This document shows positions 1-8,979 of a stretch of DNA of 64,000 nucleotides, in pieces. Under the pieces are notes generated by a model. It searched no databases. It had not been told where the DNA came from and saw nothing but the letters and a program-made list of their open reading frames with translations. The DNA comes from Bacteroidales bacterium (lineage in GTDB: Bacteria; Bacteroidota; Bacteroidia; Bacteroidales; Marinilabiliaceae): positions 240,176 to 304,175 of the forward strand of contig SUWW01000002.1 of assembly GCA_015061285.1 (NCBI GenBank), in the 5' to 3' direction. Numbering within the stretch: position 1 is the first letter of the stretch; each line of letters starts with the position of its first letter. Made by a program: the position numbers and the translations under genes.

Positions 1-1
1 G

Positions 2-400
2 TATACACTTGGTAGCAACTTTATTCCAAGTGCAAACCATGCAGGAGGATTGCGTTATCATGGTATGAGCTCTACACTTAGCGAACTATATCACCAAGGA
101 TTGATGGAGGCTCGCAGCGTAGAGCAGACGAGTGTTTTCGATGCTGCAGTGCAGTTTGCTCGTGTAGAGGGCATTTTGCCTGCTCCAGAGAGTTCGCACG
201 CCATAAGAGTGGCAATTGACGAGGCTCTCAAATGCAAACAGACAGGAGAAGCCAAGAATATTGTGTTTGGTCTCACTGGTACTGGCTATTTCGACCTCGT
301 GGCATACCAAAAATACAACGATCATCAGATGTCGGATTATATTCCTACAGACGAAGAACTACAAAAGTCGTTGGCACAATTGCCAAAGGTTGAAAAATGA
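2..400 (+). CDS. trpB: TrpB-like PLP-dependent enzyme, C-terminal fragment (5' end outside window)
   Basis: This is the last ~132 residues of a tryptophan synthase beta chain-like protein; the reading frame is open from the window's first bases. The peptide beginning YTLGSNFIPSANHAGGLRYH matches the C-terminal part of the TrpB2-type subfamily, which binds pyridoxal phosphate and joins indole and serine to make tryptophan. The later GLTGTGYFD stretch is the glycine-rich phosphate-cup region near the C terminus. No trpA or other trp gene follows, which fits TrpB2 genes that lie outside a trp operon. The next gene, mscL, is unrelated and separated by a repeat-bearing gap. TrpB2 rather than classical TrpB1 is an inference from these motifs. 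Confidence 0.85.
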   Translation, partial: YTLGSNFIPSANHAGGLRYHGMSSTLSELYHQGLMEARSVEQTSVFDAAVQFARVEGILPAPESSHAIRVAIDEALKCKQTGEAKNIVFGLTGTGYFDLVAYQKYNDHQMSDYIPTDEELQKSLAQLPKVEK

Positions 401-420
401 AAGTTGAAAACTTCATAAAT

Positions 421-484
421 GTCATCATGAGCATAGCGAATGATCTCGGGAAATGATGGGATTCTTCGCTGCGCTCAGAATGAC
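421..484. repeat. Imperfect long inverted repeat (dispersed hairpin element)
   Basis: Arms at 421-440 and 465-484 pair at 16 of 20 positions around a 24-base loop. The right arm contains TTCGCTGCGCTCAGAATGAC, a phrase of the kind seen as an interspersed intergenic repeat in many bacterial genomes. It lies in the gap between the trpB fragment and mscL. A REP/MITE-like element is the likely explanation; there is no U-tract, so it is not a classical terminator. Confidence 0.5.
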
Positions 485-485
485 A

Positions 486-521
486 AATTCTCGTAATTCA
501 TAATTAGTAATTATAATTTAT
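486..521. repeat. AT-rich 'TCGTAATTC' intergenic repeat
   Basis: A run of near-repeats of TCGTAATTCATAATTAGTAATT sits directly before mscL. A similar run occurs at 8934-8970 before the CobW-type gene. In both cases it ends in an AATTATA stretch roughly 10-15 bases before the start codon. This looks like a dispersed family rather than chance, but two copies are too few to prove it. Confidence 0.4.
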
Positions 522-527
522 ATAGTC

Positions 528-914
528 ATGGGATTTATAAAAGAATTCAAGGAATTTGCCGTTAAGGGTAATGTCGTTGACATGGCTGTAGGTGTCATCA
601 TTGGTGGCGCTTTCGGCAAAATTGTGACCAGTTTGGTTAATGACGTTTTTATGCCAATTATAGGTATGATAACTGGTGGAATAGATTTTACCGGTCTTGT
701 GCTAAAAGTTGGCGAAGCGGAGATTAAGTATGGTCAATTTATACAAAATGTTGTCGATTTCTTGTTGGTAGCATTGTGTATATTCTTGGTTATCAAGGGT
801 ATAAATCGCTTCAAGAAGAAAGAGGAAGCAAAACCTGTTGCGCCTCCTGCACCATCGAACGAAGAGGTGCTTCTTGGCGAAATACGCGACTTGCTAAAGC
901 AACAAACCAAATAA
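528..914 (+). CDS. mscL: Large-conductance mechanosensitive channel MscL
   Basis: At 128 residues this has the usual MscL length. The N-terminal amphipathic helix [20 protein letters not shown] leads into the pore-lining first membrane helix (about residues 16-46) with the [13 protein letters not shown] core. A periplasmic loop follows, then a second helix (about 72-92, [19 protein letters not shown]) and a charged C-terminal bundle helix. The homopentamer opens when membrane tension rises and releases solutes on osmotic downshock. The gene appears monocistronic: a repeat-bearing gap lies upstream and a strong terminator follows. The ATG at 528 starts precisely at the conserved N-terminal helix. 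Confidence 0.97.
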   Translation: MGFIKEFKEFAVKGNVVDMAVGVIIGGAFGKIVTSLVNDVFMPIIGMITGGIDFTGLVLKVGEAEIKYGQFIQNVVDFLLVALCIFLVIKGINRFKKKEEAKPVAPPAPSNEEVLLGEIRDLLKQQTK

Positions 915-942
915 AAACGACATTTATAGTCGATGTAAAAAA

Positions 943-980
943 GATGCGGATAACCGATAGGCTGTCCGCATCGCTTTTTT
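943..980 (+). terminator. Rho-independent terminator after mscL
   Basis: GATGCGGA (943-950) pairs perfectly with TCCGCATC (965-972), and a T6 run follows at 975-980. Confidence 0.85.
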
Positions 981-984
981 AGAA

Positions 985-1035
985 TAAATCAGTAAAAATC
1001 CGTTCAATCTGAGAAATCTGTGTGCATTACACGTA
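985..1035. repeat. 'AATCCGTTCAATCTG' intergenic repeat fragment
   Basis: The stretch AAAAATCCGTTCAATCTGAG followed by AAATCTGTGTGC resembles the longer array of ATCTGT/ACGGATT words at 8850-8933. Such phrases are common dispersed intergenic repeats in Bacteroidota. This copy is short and partly degenerate. Confidence 0.3.
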
Positions 1036-1087
1036 AGACTAACATTGCCACTCTATATGGCATTTTTGCTAAACGAGGTTTAGTTCA

Positions 1088-1465
1088 TCACAACGCTCTA
1101 ATCACCCACGCGCCAAGCCATACTCCAATAAATCCCAGAACGACACTCAAGCCTATGTATATGGCACTTACAACGAAATTGCCATTTCCTATAAGATTGA
1201 AATTCTCGTTTATGAATGTAGAAAAAGTGGTGAAACCGCCGCAAAAACCAACGGTTAACATCAAGCGAATGTTGGAATCGATTGCTGCATTGCGCTCAAA
1301 TATGGCGTACAACAAGCCAATAATGAAACAACCTAATACATTGACGATTAACGTAGCTATAGGAAACGAAAGGGTGCAAACGCTTTGAGTGGCTTTTGAA
1401 ATCAGAAAACGAGCGACAGAGCCTAATGCTCCACCTAATGCTACGAATAGAACGTTATAAAACAT
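1088..1465 (-). CDS. crcB: Fluoride channel CrcB/FluC
   Basis: This 125-residue protein has four predicted membrane helices. It carries the family signatures GGALGSVARF (11-20), the TLIVN segment with its conserved Asn near residue 42, and GFCGGFTTFSTF (73-84), whose phenylalanines line the fluoride pore. CrcB/FluC dimers export fluoride and protect enolase and pyrophosphatase. It lies 120 bp downstream of asnB on the same strand. No fluoride riboswitch could be recognised in that gap, so it may be read through from asnB or from an unseen promoter. Confidence 0.95.
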   Translation of the reverse strand: MFYNVLFVALGGALGSVARFLISKATQSVCTLSFPIATLIVNVLGCFIIGLLYAIFERNAAIDSNIRLMLTVGFCGGFTTFSTFINENFNLIGNGNFVVSAIYIGLSVVLGFIGVWLGAWVIRAL

Positions 1466-1585
1466 TGTTTTTATACAAAATAAGTATGAAAGGCGTGCAA
1501 AGTTTATTCTTTATTACCACTACAGCAAACCTTTCATACTTATGCATCATAAAAAAACTCACAAAAAATAATAGTTCATTACTTT

Positions 1586-3169
1586 TTATATACCACTATT
1601 GCCATAGTTTGGAAGCACACGAGCGCTTGGGTCATTCACATTGCAGTTTGCCCACTCTTTGTTAGGCATCCAAAAATCTTTTATGGTTGTTGCGCGTCCG
1701 GGAAAATGCTGCTCAAATATCTCGCGGTAAAGTAAACTTTCCTTGGTAAAAGGTTGAGCATGAGTATATTTCGAACGCTTCTGTTCAAACTCTTCATCGC
1801 TATAGAATCGTTCTGCAAAAGCCTTCAGATACTCCACCGAACTATGTCCCACGGCATCGCTGAATGCGGCCTTCTCGCGCCAAAGAATATCGTCGGGTAA
1901 GTAGTTGCCTTCGAAGGCTTTACGAAGTAAATATTTGCCCATTTTGCCCTGACGCTTCGTTTTCAGTTCTGGGCGAATAGACATGACATACTTCACGAAA
2001 TCAATATCGCCAAAAGGCACACGAGCTTCAAGACCGTTCGACGAAATGCAGCGGTCGGCACGTAGTACGTCATACATATATAACTCTCTAACGCGTTTGG
2101 CAGCCTCCTCTTGGAATGCCTCTGCCGATGGTGCATAGTCGGTATATTTATATCCAAAGAGTTCGTCGGAAATCTCGCCCGTCATAAGCACTTTTATGTC
2201 TGTTTTTTCGCTTATATACTTACATATCAGATACATACCAATAGAAGCACGTATAGTGGTTATGTCGTAGGTTTCGATTAGGTAAATGAGGTGGCTAAGC
2301 GAGTTGAATATGTCGTCTTTGGTGAAGAGCACCTCCGTGTGATCCGAACCGAGGTAATCGGCTACGCGGCGTGCATATTTGGTATCTATCGGGCCATCTT
2401 CTATGCCTATGGCGAAGGTCTTAATAGGGTGCTTGGTCATTCTTGCGGCAATGGCGCATACGAGGCTCGAGTCGAGGCCGCCACTAAGTAGGAAACCTAC
2501 GGGCACGTCGCTTTGCAAACGCTTCTCTACGCCTTTGGTGAGCAGTTCGTTTATCTTGCCAAAAATCTGCTCGTCGGTGTCGTTGGAATATTTTTCAACG
2601 GCGGCAATGTCGGTATAAGGATGGAATGAGTCGCCATCGAAATAGTGTCCGGGAGGGAAAGGCATTACCGTTTTGCAGACTTTGTGAAGAGCTTTCATCT
2701 CAGAAGCAAAACAGATGTCGCCTGCTTCGGTGTAGCCATAAAACATACCACGAATGCCAATAGGGTCGCGGGCTGCAAGAAATTTATCGAGCTTCGAATC
2801 GTAGATTACCAAAGCAAATTCGCCATCGAGCGATTGTGCCATTTTTTCGATGCCTTTGTCCAAATAGAGCGGCAGGATTGGTTCGCAGTCGCTTGCCGAT
2901 TTGAATGGGAAATGGGCGTAGTGGCAGCGCAGAGCCACGTTGTTGAATATCTCACCATTGCAAGTGAGATGCACATTGTTGTAGACAAAAGGCTGATTGC
3001 CAGCGGCGCTTGTGTCCATAATACTTAATCGGTGGAACATCATCCAACCGCGCGGGAGGTCTAAAGCATGGCTATTATCTGGGCCGCGGTGTTTTATTTT
3101 ATACGATTCGTGAGCTATTTGAAGCTTTATGGCTTCGTCTGAACCTGTGTAAACTGTAAATCCGCACAT
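1586..3169 (-). CDS. asnB: Asparagine synthase (glutamine-hydrolysing)
   Basis: This 527-residue class II amidotransferase makes asparagine from aspartate, glutamine and ATP. After removal of Met1, Cys2 (MCGF) is the N-terminal nucleophile of the glutaminase domain, and HRGPDN (27-32) and the CNGEI loop bind glutamine. The C-terminal synthetase domain has the PP-loop ATP site SGGLDSS (229-235). Its length and architecture match bacterial AsnB. The divergent upstream gap and downstream crcB suggest its own promoter. The ATG at 3169 is fixed because the catalytic Cys must be residue 2. Confidence 0.97.
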   Translation of the reverse strand: MCGFTVYTGSDEAIKLQIAHESYKIKHRGPDNSHALDLPRGWMMFHRLSIMDTSAAGNQPFVYNNVHLTCNGEIFNNVALRCHYAHFPFKSASDCEPILPLYLDKGIEKMAQSLDGEFALVIYDSKLDKFLAARDPIGIRGMFYGYTEAGDICFASEMKALHKVCKTVMPFPPGHYFDGDSFHPYTDIAAVEKYSNDTDEQIFGKINELLTKGVEKRLQSDVPVGFLLSGGLDSSLVCAIAARMTKHPIKTFAIGIEDGPIDTKYARRVADYLGSDHTEVLFTKDDIFNSLSHLIYLIETYDITTIRASIGMYLICKYISEKTDIKVLMTGEISDELFGYKYTDYAPSAEAFQEEAAKRVRELYMYDVLRADRCISSNGLEARVPFGDIDFVKYVMSIRPELKTKRQGKMGKYLLRKAFEGNYLPDDILWREKAAFSDAVGHSSVEYLKAFAERFYSDEEFEQKRSKYTHAQPFTKESLLYREIFEQHFPGRATTIKDFWMPNKEWANCNVNDPSARVLPNYGNSGI

Positions 3170-3312
3170 ATTTTTATGTTTTAGTTTTATATTCTAAGAA
3201 AATGATGGCGTAAAATTACAGATTGTAATTATATATACAATACAACTATGAGAAAATAAGCATAAAAATGTTTTTACTTATAAAATATAAGTGCGTATGA
3301 CATATATATACA

Positions 3313-3349
3313 TAAAAAAAGACCACCATGGCAGACGCATGGTGATCTT
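3313..3349 (-). terminator. Terminator of the CPBP protease gene
   Basis: Read on the minus strand, AAGATCACCATG pairs with CATGGTGGTCTT (one G-T/C mismatch) around a 7-base loop and is followed by a T7 run. Confidence 0.8.
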
Positions 3350-3406
3350 ATCGTAATATCGAGTGTTGGCTCTGATTTTTGTAATTATAGCAGCAAATGC
3401 ATTCCT

Positions 3407-4183
3407 TTATGCCTTGCTACTCTGACGTTTAGTGTAAATAATAGTAATTACTATGGCAGCAATTATAGTGAGCGCGCGACCAACGTTTGCTGCAATGTTG
3501 CCAACCGAATTTTCTACGCCATCGATTGGCATAAGCGACCACACGAAGTCCATACCTACGTGGAGCGCGATAGGCACCCAAAGGTTGAACTGCCACTCTT
3601 TGTATAACCAACTAAAGAGTATGCTGCCAAGCGCCGTAACTGCAAACACAAGCAGCAGTGAAATAATATCATTGGACTGATAAGCGTGTCCATACATAAA
3701 GATTACTGCAGCTACTAATGCCGCACAGAAGAAGTTCCATTTGCAATAGCGATATAGCATGCCAAATAGGAATCCGCGGTAAAACATCTCCTCGAAAAAT
3801 CCTGGGAAGACTGCGTTTAGGAAAAGACTGTCCCAACTGAACTCGAAGTGACCGAATATGAGATGACATACGAACATTGGCACGCAAAACAGCAGACCCA
3901 TGCCGCAGCCAAACAGAATATCACGAGCGACACCCCAAGCTTCGAATATTTTTCGCCAACCTGCCACAATGCCAATAGCGATAGCCGGAACGACAAGTGA
4001 AAGAAGTTCTTTGAGTAACTTATACATTATACGATTGTCGGGAAATATAAGATCTGTGAATGCACCGATAACCGAATGAACATATTCGCCATCATTAATT
4101 AGTGGAGCTTTCGCAATAGCATAAGACAACGCAAATGCAGCAATGATAATTATTGATTTCCAGAGGTTTGAGTTTGGTTTCAT
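3407..4183 (-). CDS. CPBP-family intramembrane metalloprotease (CAAX-protease-like)
   Basis: This 258-residue polytopic membrane protein of the CPBP/ABI family has the diagnostic metal-binding motifs: EExxxR in FFEEMFYRGF (E131, E132, R136), FMYGH ending at H166, and a C-terminal H208 in ALHVGMDF followed by D212. Family members are glutamate-dependent intramembrane proteases related to Rce1 and are linked to bacteriocin self-immunity or peptide processing. No peptide gene is visible beside this one, so its substrate is unknown. It is flanked by its own terminator and an intergenic gap, so it is probably monocistronic. Confidence 0.85.
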   Translation of the reverse strand: MKPNSNLWKSIIIIAAFALSYAIAKAPLINDGEYVHSVIGAFTDLIFPDNRIMYKLLKELLSLVVPAIAIGIVAGWRKIFEAWGVARDILFGCGMGLLFCVPMFVCHLIFGHFEFSWDSLFLNAVFPGFFEEMFYRGFLFGMLYRYCKWNFFCAALVAAVIFMYGHAYQSNDIISLLLVFAVTALGSILFSWLYKEWQFNLWVPIALHVGMDFVWSLMPIDGVENSVGNIAANVGRALTIIAAIVITIIYTKRQSSKA

Positions 4184-4325
4184 ATTTATGTTTATTGTTA
4201 GTAATTACTCTTCTACTTGCACAAATTCAGAGGCGATAATAGCTATGCACTGACGTTCGTTACGCGCTGTAAAAGTAAACAGAATCGATAAATGCGCAAG
4301 ATAATTGGGGCTACTAAATACGAAC

Positions 4326-4352
4326 AAAAAAGGCTACCTCCGTGAGGCAGCC
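4326..4352 (-). terminator. Terminator of the GH28 gene
   Basis: On the minus strand GGCTGCCTC pairs with GAGGTAGCC (one mismatch) around a 3-base loop and is followed by a T6 run at 4331-4326. Confidence 0.8.
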
Positions 4353-4394
4353 ATTGAAGTGATAATGGTTTATAACTAACTAATTAATAGCTAC

Positions 4395-5810
4395 TTATTG
4401 TCCATAATCGACGTTAGCTATATATACGTTCGCAGTATCGATAAAGGCGGCAGATTGCCGTTCGTCTGGGTTGTCGAATGAGAACCTAACATTCTCAATA
4501 TGAATGTCTTTAGCATGTCGAATAAATAGGCATGACGTAGGACAGATGCCGAGAAATTTAGCAATCTCGGGGTATTTTGAGCCAAGTTCTGGATAGTTAT
4601 TAGGGTCGCCAACTATTTTGGCGCCTCCGCGAGAGTTTATTATTATGTCACGAAGTGTGACGTTGCTGATAGGAGCGTTGGGCATACCAGTTATTTGTAT
4701 TCCTGATAGCGAATCGCAGTCGTCGGCAACAATATTGGAAATGAGTATATTACGCGCTGTCGACACAGCTTCGCGATCTTTAGGGCCGCGATTGCGACAG
4801 CCTGTGGTGATGTAGATGGGGTAGTGGTGTACGTGTTGCATAGCTATATTGCTTATGGTTATGTTTTCCATTACACCTTGATCAACCTCTTCGAGAGCGA
4901 TGCCACTACTATGAATGCAAGTGCAATTGTTTATAGTTATGTTGCGATAACCGCCATTGCTTTCGGTTCCAAGTTTTATTCTACCACACACCCAATTTAC
5001 CACTTCGGGAATGTATTTACCATTCAGAGTAGTGCCAAGTTTATATCCAGTTACAAGGCAATTAGTAATCATAATACTTTCGCAAGGATGCACTTCGTTG
5101 AGAGCATACGAACTCTTGAGCACAATGGCGTCGTCGTGGGGAGTGTTTACCTTGCAATTGCTAATAGTGGAATAGCGGCAACAATCGATGTCGATGCCAT
5201 CGCGATTAGTGTCGATTACAACATTGTCGATATGTGCGTAATCGCAGCCAGTTATGATGATAGCAAAATGACCACCGCGCGAGATTGTTATATCGCGTAT
5301 AAGCAAATTGCGACAACGTTTCAGAGCGATAGCTTTGTCGGCCATTCCTATGCTACCACCTTGCACATTGCCAGCTGTTTCGGTGTCGTTGCGAGTCAAG
5401 CCTAAACCATCGATAGTTCCACGTCCGGTAATGGCAATGTTTTCGAGATCTTCGCCCCAGATAAGCGAATTATGGAAATAAGTATGCCCACCATCTTGAT
5501 ACTCAGGTGCATTGAAAGGTTCCGAAGGATCGTAATCATCTCTTTGCGAGGTCGCAACAATGATTGCACCGGCTTGTAGGTTGAGTTCCACATTGCTTTT
5601 CATACGTATGCTACCACACAAATAGGTTCCAGCAGGAAGTGTAACAATGCCACCGCCTTGCATAGCACATTTTTCAATAGTTCGGTTAATTATGGGGCTA
5701 TCAAGAGATTTGCCGTCGCCTTTTGCACCTTCGATGCGCACATCATAAGTTGCAGCTTGAGCACCATGCAAAGCAAGAGCTACAAGCATAAATGTTGTAA
5801 TTAGTCTCAT
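4395..5810 (-). CDS. Secreted glycoside hydrolase family 28 (polygalacturonase-like)
   Basis: This 471-residue protein has a clear signal peptide (MRLITTFMLVALALHGAQA). The Pectate-lyase-3-type N terminus (GDGKSLDSPIINRTIEKC) leads into a right-handed beta-helix. GH28 catalytic positions are visible as NRDGID (202-207, in place of NTDG), the aspartate pair HDDAI (226-227) and the later GRIKLGTES motif; the canonical GHG is replaced by GYKLG. GH28 enzymes cleave galacturonan backbones of pectin by inversion. The altered motifs suggest a rhamnogalacturonan- or exo-type specificity rather than classical endo-polygalacturonase. It stands alone, not in a visible polysaccharide utilisation locus. 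Confidence 0.85.
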   Translation of the reverse strand: MRLITTFMLVALALHGAQAATYDVRIEGAKGDGKSLDSPIINRTIEKCAMQGGGIVTLPAGTYLCGSIRMKSNVELNLQAGAIIVATSQRDDYDPSEPFNAPEYQDGGHTYFHNSLIWGEDLENIAITGRGTIDGLGLTRNDTETAGNVQGGSIGMADKAIALKRCRNLLIRDITISRGGHFAIIITGCDYAHIDNVVIDTNRDGIDIDCCRYSTISNCKVNTPHDDAIVLKSSYALNEVHPCESIMITNCLVTGYKLGTTLNGKYIPEVVNWVCGRIKLGTESNGGYRNITINNCTCIHSSGIALEEVDQGVMENITISNIAMQHVHHYPIYITTGCRNRGPKDREAVSTARNILISNIVADDCDSLSGIQITGMPNAPISNVTLRDIIINSRGGAKIVGDPNNYPELGSKYPEIAKFLGICPTSCLFIRHAKDIHIENVRFSFDNPDERQSAAFIDTANVYIANVDYGQ

Positions 5811-6015
5811 TGTGTTTGATTGGTAATGTCAGTTATTGAGTGCGAATGTATGTATTAATTGTTTATTTGCATTCTATTCGATTGGTAGTTTAGTATTGTT
5901 CAAATGCTTGTAACATAAATCGTTTGTAGCATTATAAGTTTTATAGAAGTCTATTATTGTAGCTCAAAGGCTATAGTCAGACGTTATTTCTCAATTTATA
6001 ATTGTTGTAAATAGT

Positions 6016-6023
6016 TATTTTTG
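6016..6023 (+). promoter_or_regulatory. TAnnTTTG (-7) promoter element just before lptG
   Basis: TATTTTTG matches the Bacteroidota -7 consensus TAnnTTTG. It ends only 6 bases before the ATG at 6030, so the predicted transcript would start at or beside the start codon. No -33 TTTG element could be placed with certainty. Confidence 0.4.
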
Positions 6024-6029
6024 CGGCCG

Positions 6030-7619
6030 ATGAAAAAGCTGCATAAGTTCGTACTGAAAAGTTACGCTGGACCTTTGGCCATGACGTTCTTCATCTCTGT
6101 GTTCATACTGGTGATGCAAGGTCTATGGCGCTATGCCGATGATATAGTAGGTAAAGGTTTGGACGTTAGTGTGATGGTAGAATTACTTTTCTACGTTGCG
6201 CTGCAGGTGGTGCCGATGGCGCTGCCATTAGCCATATTGTTGGCTGCCCTAATGACATTTGGTAATCTTGGTGAAAACTACGAGCTCACGGCCATAAAGG
6301 CTTCGGGCGTGTCGTTGTTTCGGATTATGCGTCCACTCATAATACTCACACTATTTACATCAGGCGTAGCTTTTTGGTTTTCCAACAATGTGTTGCCTGT
6401 AGCCAATCTGAAATTCTATACATTACTCTATAGCGTGCGTCAGGCACGACCAGAACTTGAAATAAAAGAGCGTATATACTACGATGGCGTTGATGGATTC
6501 CGTATTAAGGTGAATCATAAAGATAAGAATACGGGTATGCTCTACGATCTTATCATTCACGACCACCGCGACCGCATAAATAAGAATATCAATGTCACTA
6601 TGGCCGATTCGGGACGTATGGATATTGACGAAAAAGCAGGAGTGATAAAACTCACTATTTATAGTGGTATTACGTATGACGAAAAAGTAGCTCTTGGCAA
6701 TAAACGAATGTCCGATGCAGCTCGCAATATGTATCGTCACGATGAGTTTGACGTCGAAGTGGTGCAAGTGAAGGTAGATGGCTTAGACTTCTCTATGACC
6801 GACGAGTCGACATTCAAGACCAACGACCGCATGAAAGACCTCACTCAGCTATTTCACGATGCCGATTCGCTTCAACATCGCACCGATAGCATAGCTGGAA
6901 GCATACACGAACAGACATCTACGTATCATCTGAATAAAGTACGCTATCGCTATAAGACCGACTCGCTATATGCACAAGCCATTGATACACTTGACGTTAT
7001 CAACGTAGATAGCGTGGCTCTTTCACTTACCGACAAGCAACTCCATGAAGTCATGGACAATGCATTGCGTCAGGCTAAGAGCAATAAACAGTATGTAGAT
7101 GAGCGGCTTACGCAATACAATATGGAGCATACCAAACTCAATAGACACCAAATGGAGCAACACCGTAAGTTTACGATGCCAATAGCATGTTTGCTCTTTT
7201 TCTTCATTGGTGCGCCACTTGGAGCCATCATCCGCAAAGGAGGATTGGGTATGCCAGTGGTAATATCGGTGCTCTTTTTCATATTCTATTATGTCATAGA
7301 TACGCTTGGAGCCAAAATGGCGCGCGAGAGTGTATGGCCTGTTCCGTGTGGCATGTGGCTTTCCACTGTAGTGCTGACGTTTATAGGCGCATTCCTTACA
7401 TATAAATCTGCCACCGATTCGGCAATATTCAAATCGGAGGCATACGGCAAAGTGGCAGAAAAGATTGTACGTTATGCCCAGCCACTCATCAAGTTGCTAT
7501 TGAAGCGATTTAAGATGCGTTCGCGCACTTTCGAAGCTATAATAAACAACTTAGAAACCAAGCATAAAGAGCGTATAGAAAAGAGACTAAATAAGCGAAA
7601 TCAACAACAAGATATATAG
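6030..7619 (+). CDS. lptG: LptF/LptG-family permease of the lipopolysaccharide exporter
   Basis: This ~529-residue inner-membrane protein has the N-terminal signature KKLHKFVLKSYAGPLAMTFF that marks Bacteroidota LptG/YjgQ proteins. Three membrane helices come first, then a large periplasmic domain (about residues 130-370), then three C-terminal helices with GAPLGAIIRKGGLGMP. With LptB and LptC it extracts lipopolysaccharide from the inner membrane; lptC lies at 17258. I chose ATG 6030 over an in-frame TTG at 6021 because it begins at the conserved KKLH sequence. A promoter element abuts the start, and the stop directly precedes the ribBA ATG, so the two genes are likely cotranscribed. Confidence 0.93.
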   Translation: MKKLHKFVLKSYAGPLAMTFFISVFILVMQGLWRYADDIVGKGLDVSVMVELLFYVALQVVPMALPLAILLAALMTFGNLGENYELTAIKASGVSLFRIMRPLIILTLFTSGVAFWFSNNVLPVANLKFYTLLYSVRQARPELEIKERIYYDGVDGFRIKVNHKDKNTGMLYDLIIHDHRDRINKNINVTMADSGRMDIDEKAGVIKLTIYSGITYDEKVALGNKRMSDAARNMYRHDEFDVEVVQVKVDGLDFSMTDESTFKTNDRMKDLTQLFHDADSLQHRTDSIAGSIHEQTSTYHLNKVRYRYKTDSLYAQAIDTLDVINVDSVALSLTDKQLHEVMDNALRQAKSNKQYVDERLTQYNMEHTKLNRHQMEQHRKFTMPIACLLFFFIGAPLGAIIRKGGLGMPVVISVLFFIFYYVIDTLGAKMARESVWPVPCGMWLSTVVLTFIGAFLTYKSATDSAIFKSEAYGKVAEKIVRYAQPLIKLLLKRFKMRSRTFEAIINNLETKHKERIEKRLNKRNQQQDI

Positions 7620-8846
7620 ATGGAAAATACTGATATAAAGCTCAATTCGGTCGAAGAGGCTGTTGAGGCATTTGCAAAAGGAGAATTCGTTATTGTTGTC
7701 GACGACGAAGACCGCGAAAACGAAGGCGACTTCATTGTAGCTGCCGAGAAAATAACACCCGAGAAGGTCAATTTCATGCTTAAGTATGGTCGTGGCTTGC
7801 TTTGTGCGCCTATCACCATCGATCGTTGCAAAGAACTTGAACTCGACCACATGGTTGGCAATAACACCTCGTTGTTGGGTACTCCATTTACTGTAACCAT
7901 AGATAAAGTAGAAGGTTGTACTACAGGCGTTTCGGCTCACGATCGTGCAGCTACCATTCGTGCCCTTGCCGACCCTAATGCTAAACCTACAGATTTTGCC
8001 CGTCCAGGTCACATCAACCCTCTATATGCACAAACAAAAGGAGTCCTTCGTCGTGCTGGACATACCGAAGCTGCTATCGATTTGGCACGCTTAGCTGGAC
8101 TTTTTCCTGCTGCTGCACTTATCGAAATAATGAACGAAGACGGCACTATGGCGCGTCTGCCACAGCTCTTCGAGATAGCTCGTGAACACAATCTGCGCCT
8201 AATATCTATAAAAGACCTCATTGCTTACCGATTGAAACAAGAATCGATAATCGAGAAGGGTGTGCGCGTGCATCTGCCAACAATGTATGGTGATTTCGAC
8301 CTCATTCCCTTCCGTCAGAAACTCAATGGCAAAGAGCATATTGCATTGATAAAAGGCACATGGAAACAAGATGAACCAATACTTGTGCGCGTACATTCTT
8401 CGTGCATGACGGGCGACATCTTTGGTTCAATGCGATGCGAATGCGGCGAGCAACTCCATAAAGCTATGCAACAGATTGAAAAAGAGGGCAAAGGCGTCAT
8501 CGTATACCTCAATCAAGAAGGTCGCGGCATAGGCTTGATGGCTAAAATAGAGGCCTACAAACTCCAAGAAGAGGGCTACGACACTGTAGATGCTAACGTT
8601 CATCTCGGTTTCGATCCCGACGAACGCGACTACGGCATCGGTGCTCATATACTGAAAGAATTGGGCGTCAACAAGATGCGACTGATGACCAATAACCCAG
8701 TTAAACGCGTTGGTCTTGAGGCTTATGGACTTGAAATAGTTGAAAATGTCCCTATTGAAATAATTCCTAATAAGTACAACGAACGATACATGCTTACCAA
8801 AAAATTGCGTATGCATCACGAATTGCACTATTTCGATAAAAAATAA
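7620..8846 (+). CDS. ribBA: Bifunctional 3,4-dihydroxy-2-butanone-4-phosphate synthase / GTP cyclohydrolase II
   Basis: This 408-residue fusion carries out both entry steps of riboflavin synthesis. The N-terminal RibB half has the acidic loop [11 protein letters not shown] and the [13 protein letters not shown] segment that bind ribulose 5-phosphate and Mg. The C-terminal RibA half (from about residue 205) has the zinc cysteines in [16 protein letters not shown], the [11 protein letters not shown]-binding loop and [10 protein letters not shown]. The gene starts on the base after the lptG stop, which implies translational coupling. No other rib gene or FMN riboswitch is visible in the window. 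Confidence 0.97.
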   Translation: MENTDIKLNSVEEAVEAFAKGEFVIVVDDEDRENEGDFIVAAEKITPEKVNFMLKYGRGLLCAPITIDRCKELELDHMVGNNTSLLGTPFTVTIDKVEGCTTGVSAHDRAATIRALADPNAKPTDFARPGHINPLYAQTKGVLRRAGHTEAAIDLARLAGLFPAAALIEIMNEDGTMARLPQLFEIAREHNLRLISIKDLIAYRLKQESIIEKGVRVHLPTMYGDFDLIPFRQKLNGKEHIALIKGTWKQDEPILVRVHSSCMTGDIFGSMRCECGEQLHKAMQQIEKEGKGVIVYLNQEGRGIGLMAKIEAYKLQEEGYDTVDANVHLGFDPDERDYGIGAHILKELGVNKMRLMTNNPVKRVGLEAYGLEIVENVPIEIIPNKYNERYMLTKKLRMHHELHYFDKK

Positions 8847-8849
8847 ATA

Positions 8850-8970
8850 TGACCACAGATTCCACAGATGATAACGGATTATACGGATTTTACTTGTGTT
8901 AATCCATAGAATCTGTTCAATCTGCGTTCAACAACTCGTAATTCGTAATTCGAAACTCGTAATTATATAT
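8850..8970. repeat. Composite intergenic repeat (ATCTGT/ACGGATT words followed by TCGTAATTC words)
   Basis: The gap between ribBA and the CobW-type gene is built from short repeated words: CACAGATTCCACAGATGATAACGGATT, then AATCTGTTCAATCTGCG, then AACTCGTAATTCGTAATTCG (8934-8953) and its continuation. The first type also occurs near 985-1035 and the second near 486-521. It resembles dispersed repeats of Bacteroidota genomes. It separates two otherwise tightly packed genes. Confidence 0.45.
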
Positions 8971-8979
8971 ATAACGACA

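Noticed and set aside
5..400. Start of the first gene at TTG 50
   Set aside because: The frame is open to the window edge and the upstream residues match TrpB2, so the gene is a 3' fragment, not a short complete gene.
1466..1585. Fluoride riboswitch before crcB
   Set aside because: No recognisable riboswitch core could be found in the 120-base gap.
4824..5405. 193-codon plus-strand open frame inside the GH28 gene
   Set aside because: It is antisense to a clear GH28 protein with signal peptide and catalytic motifs; the translated sequence shows no domain.
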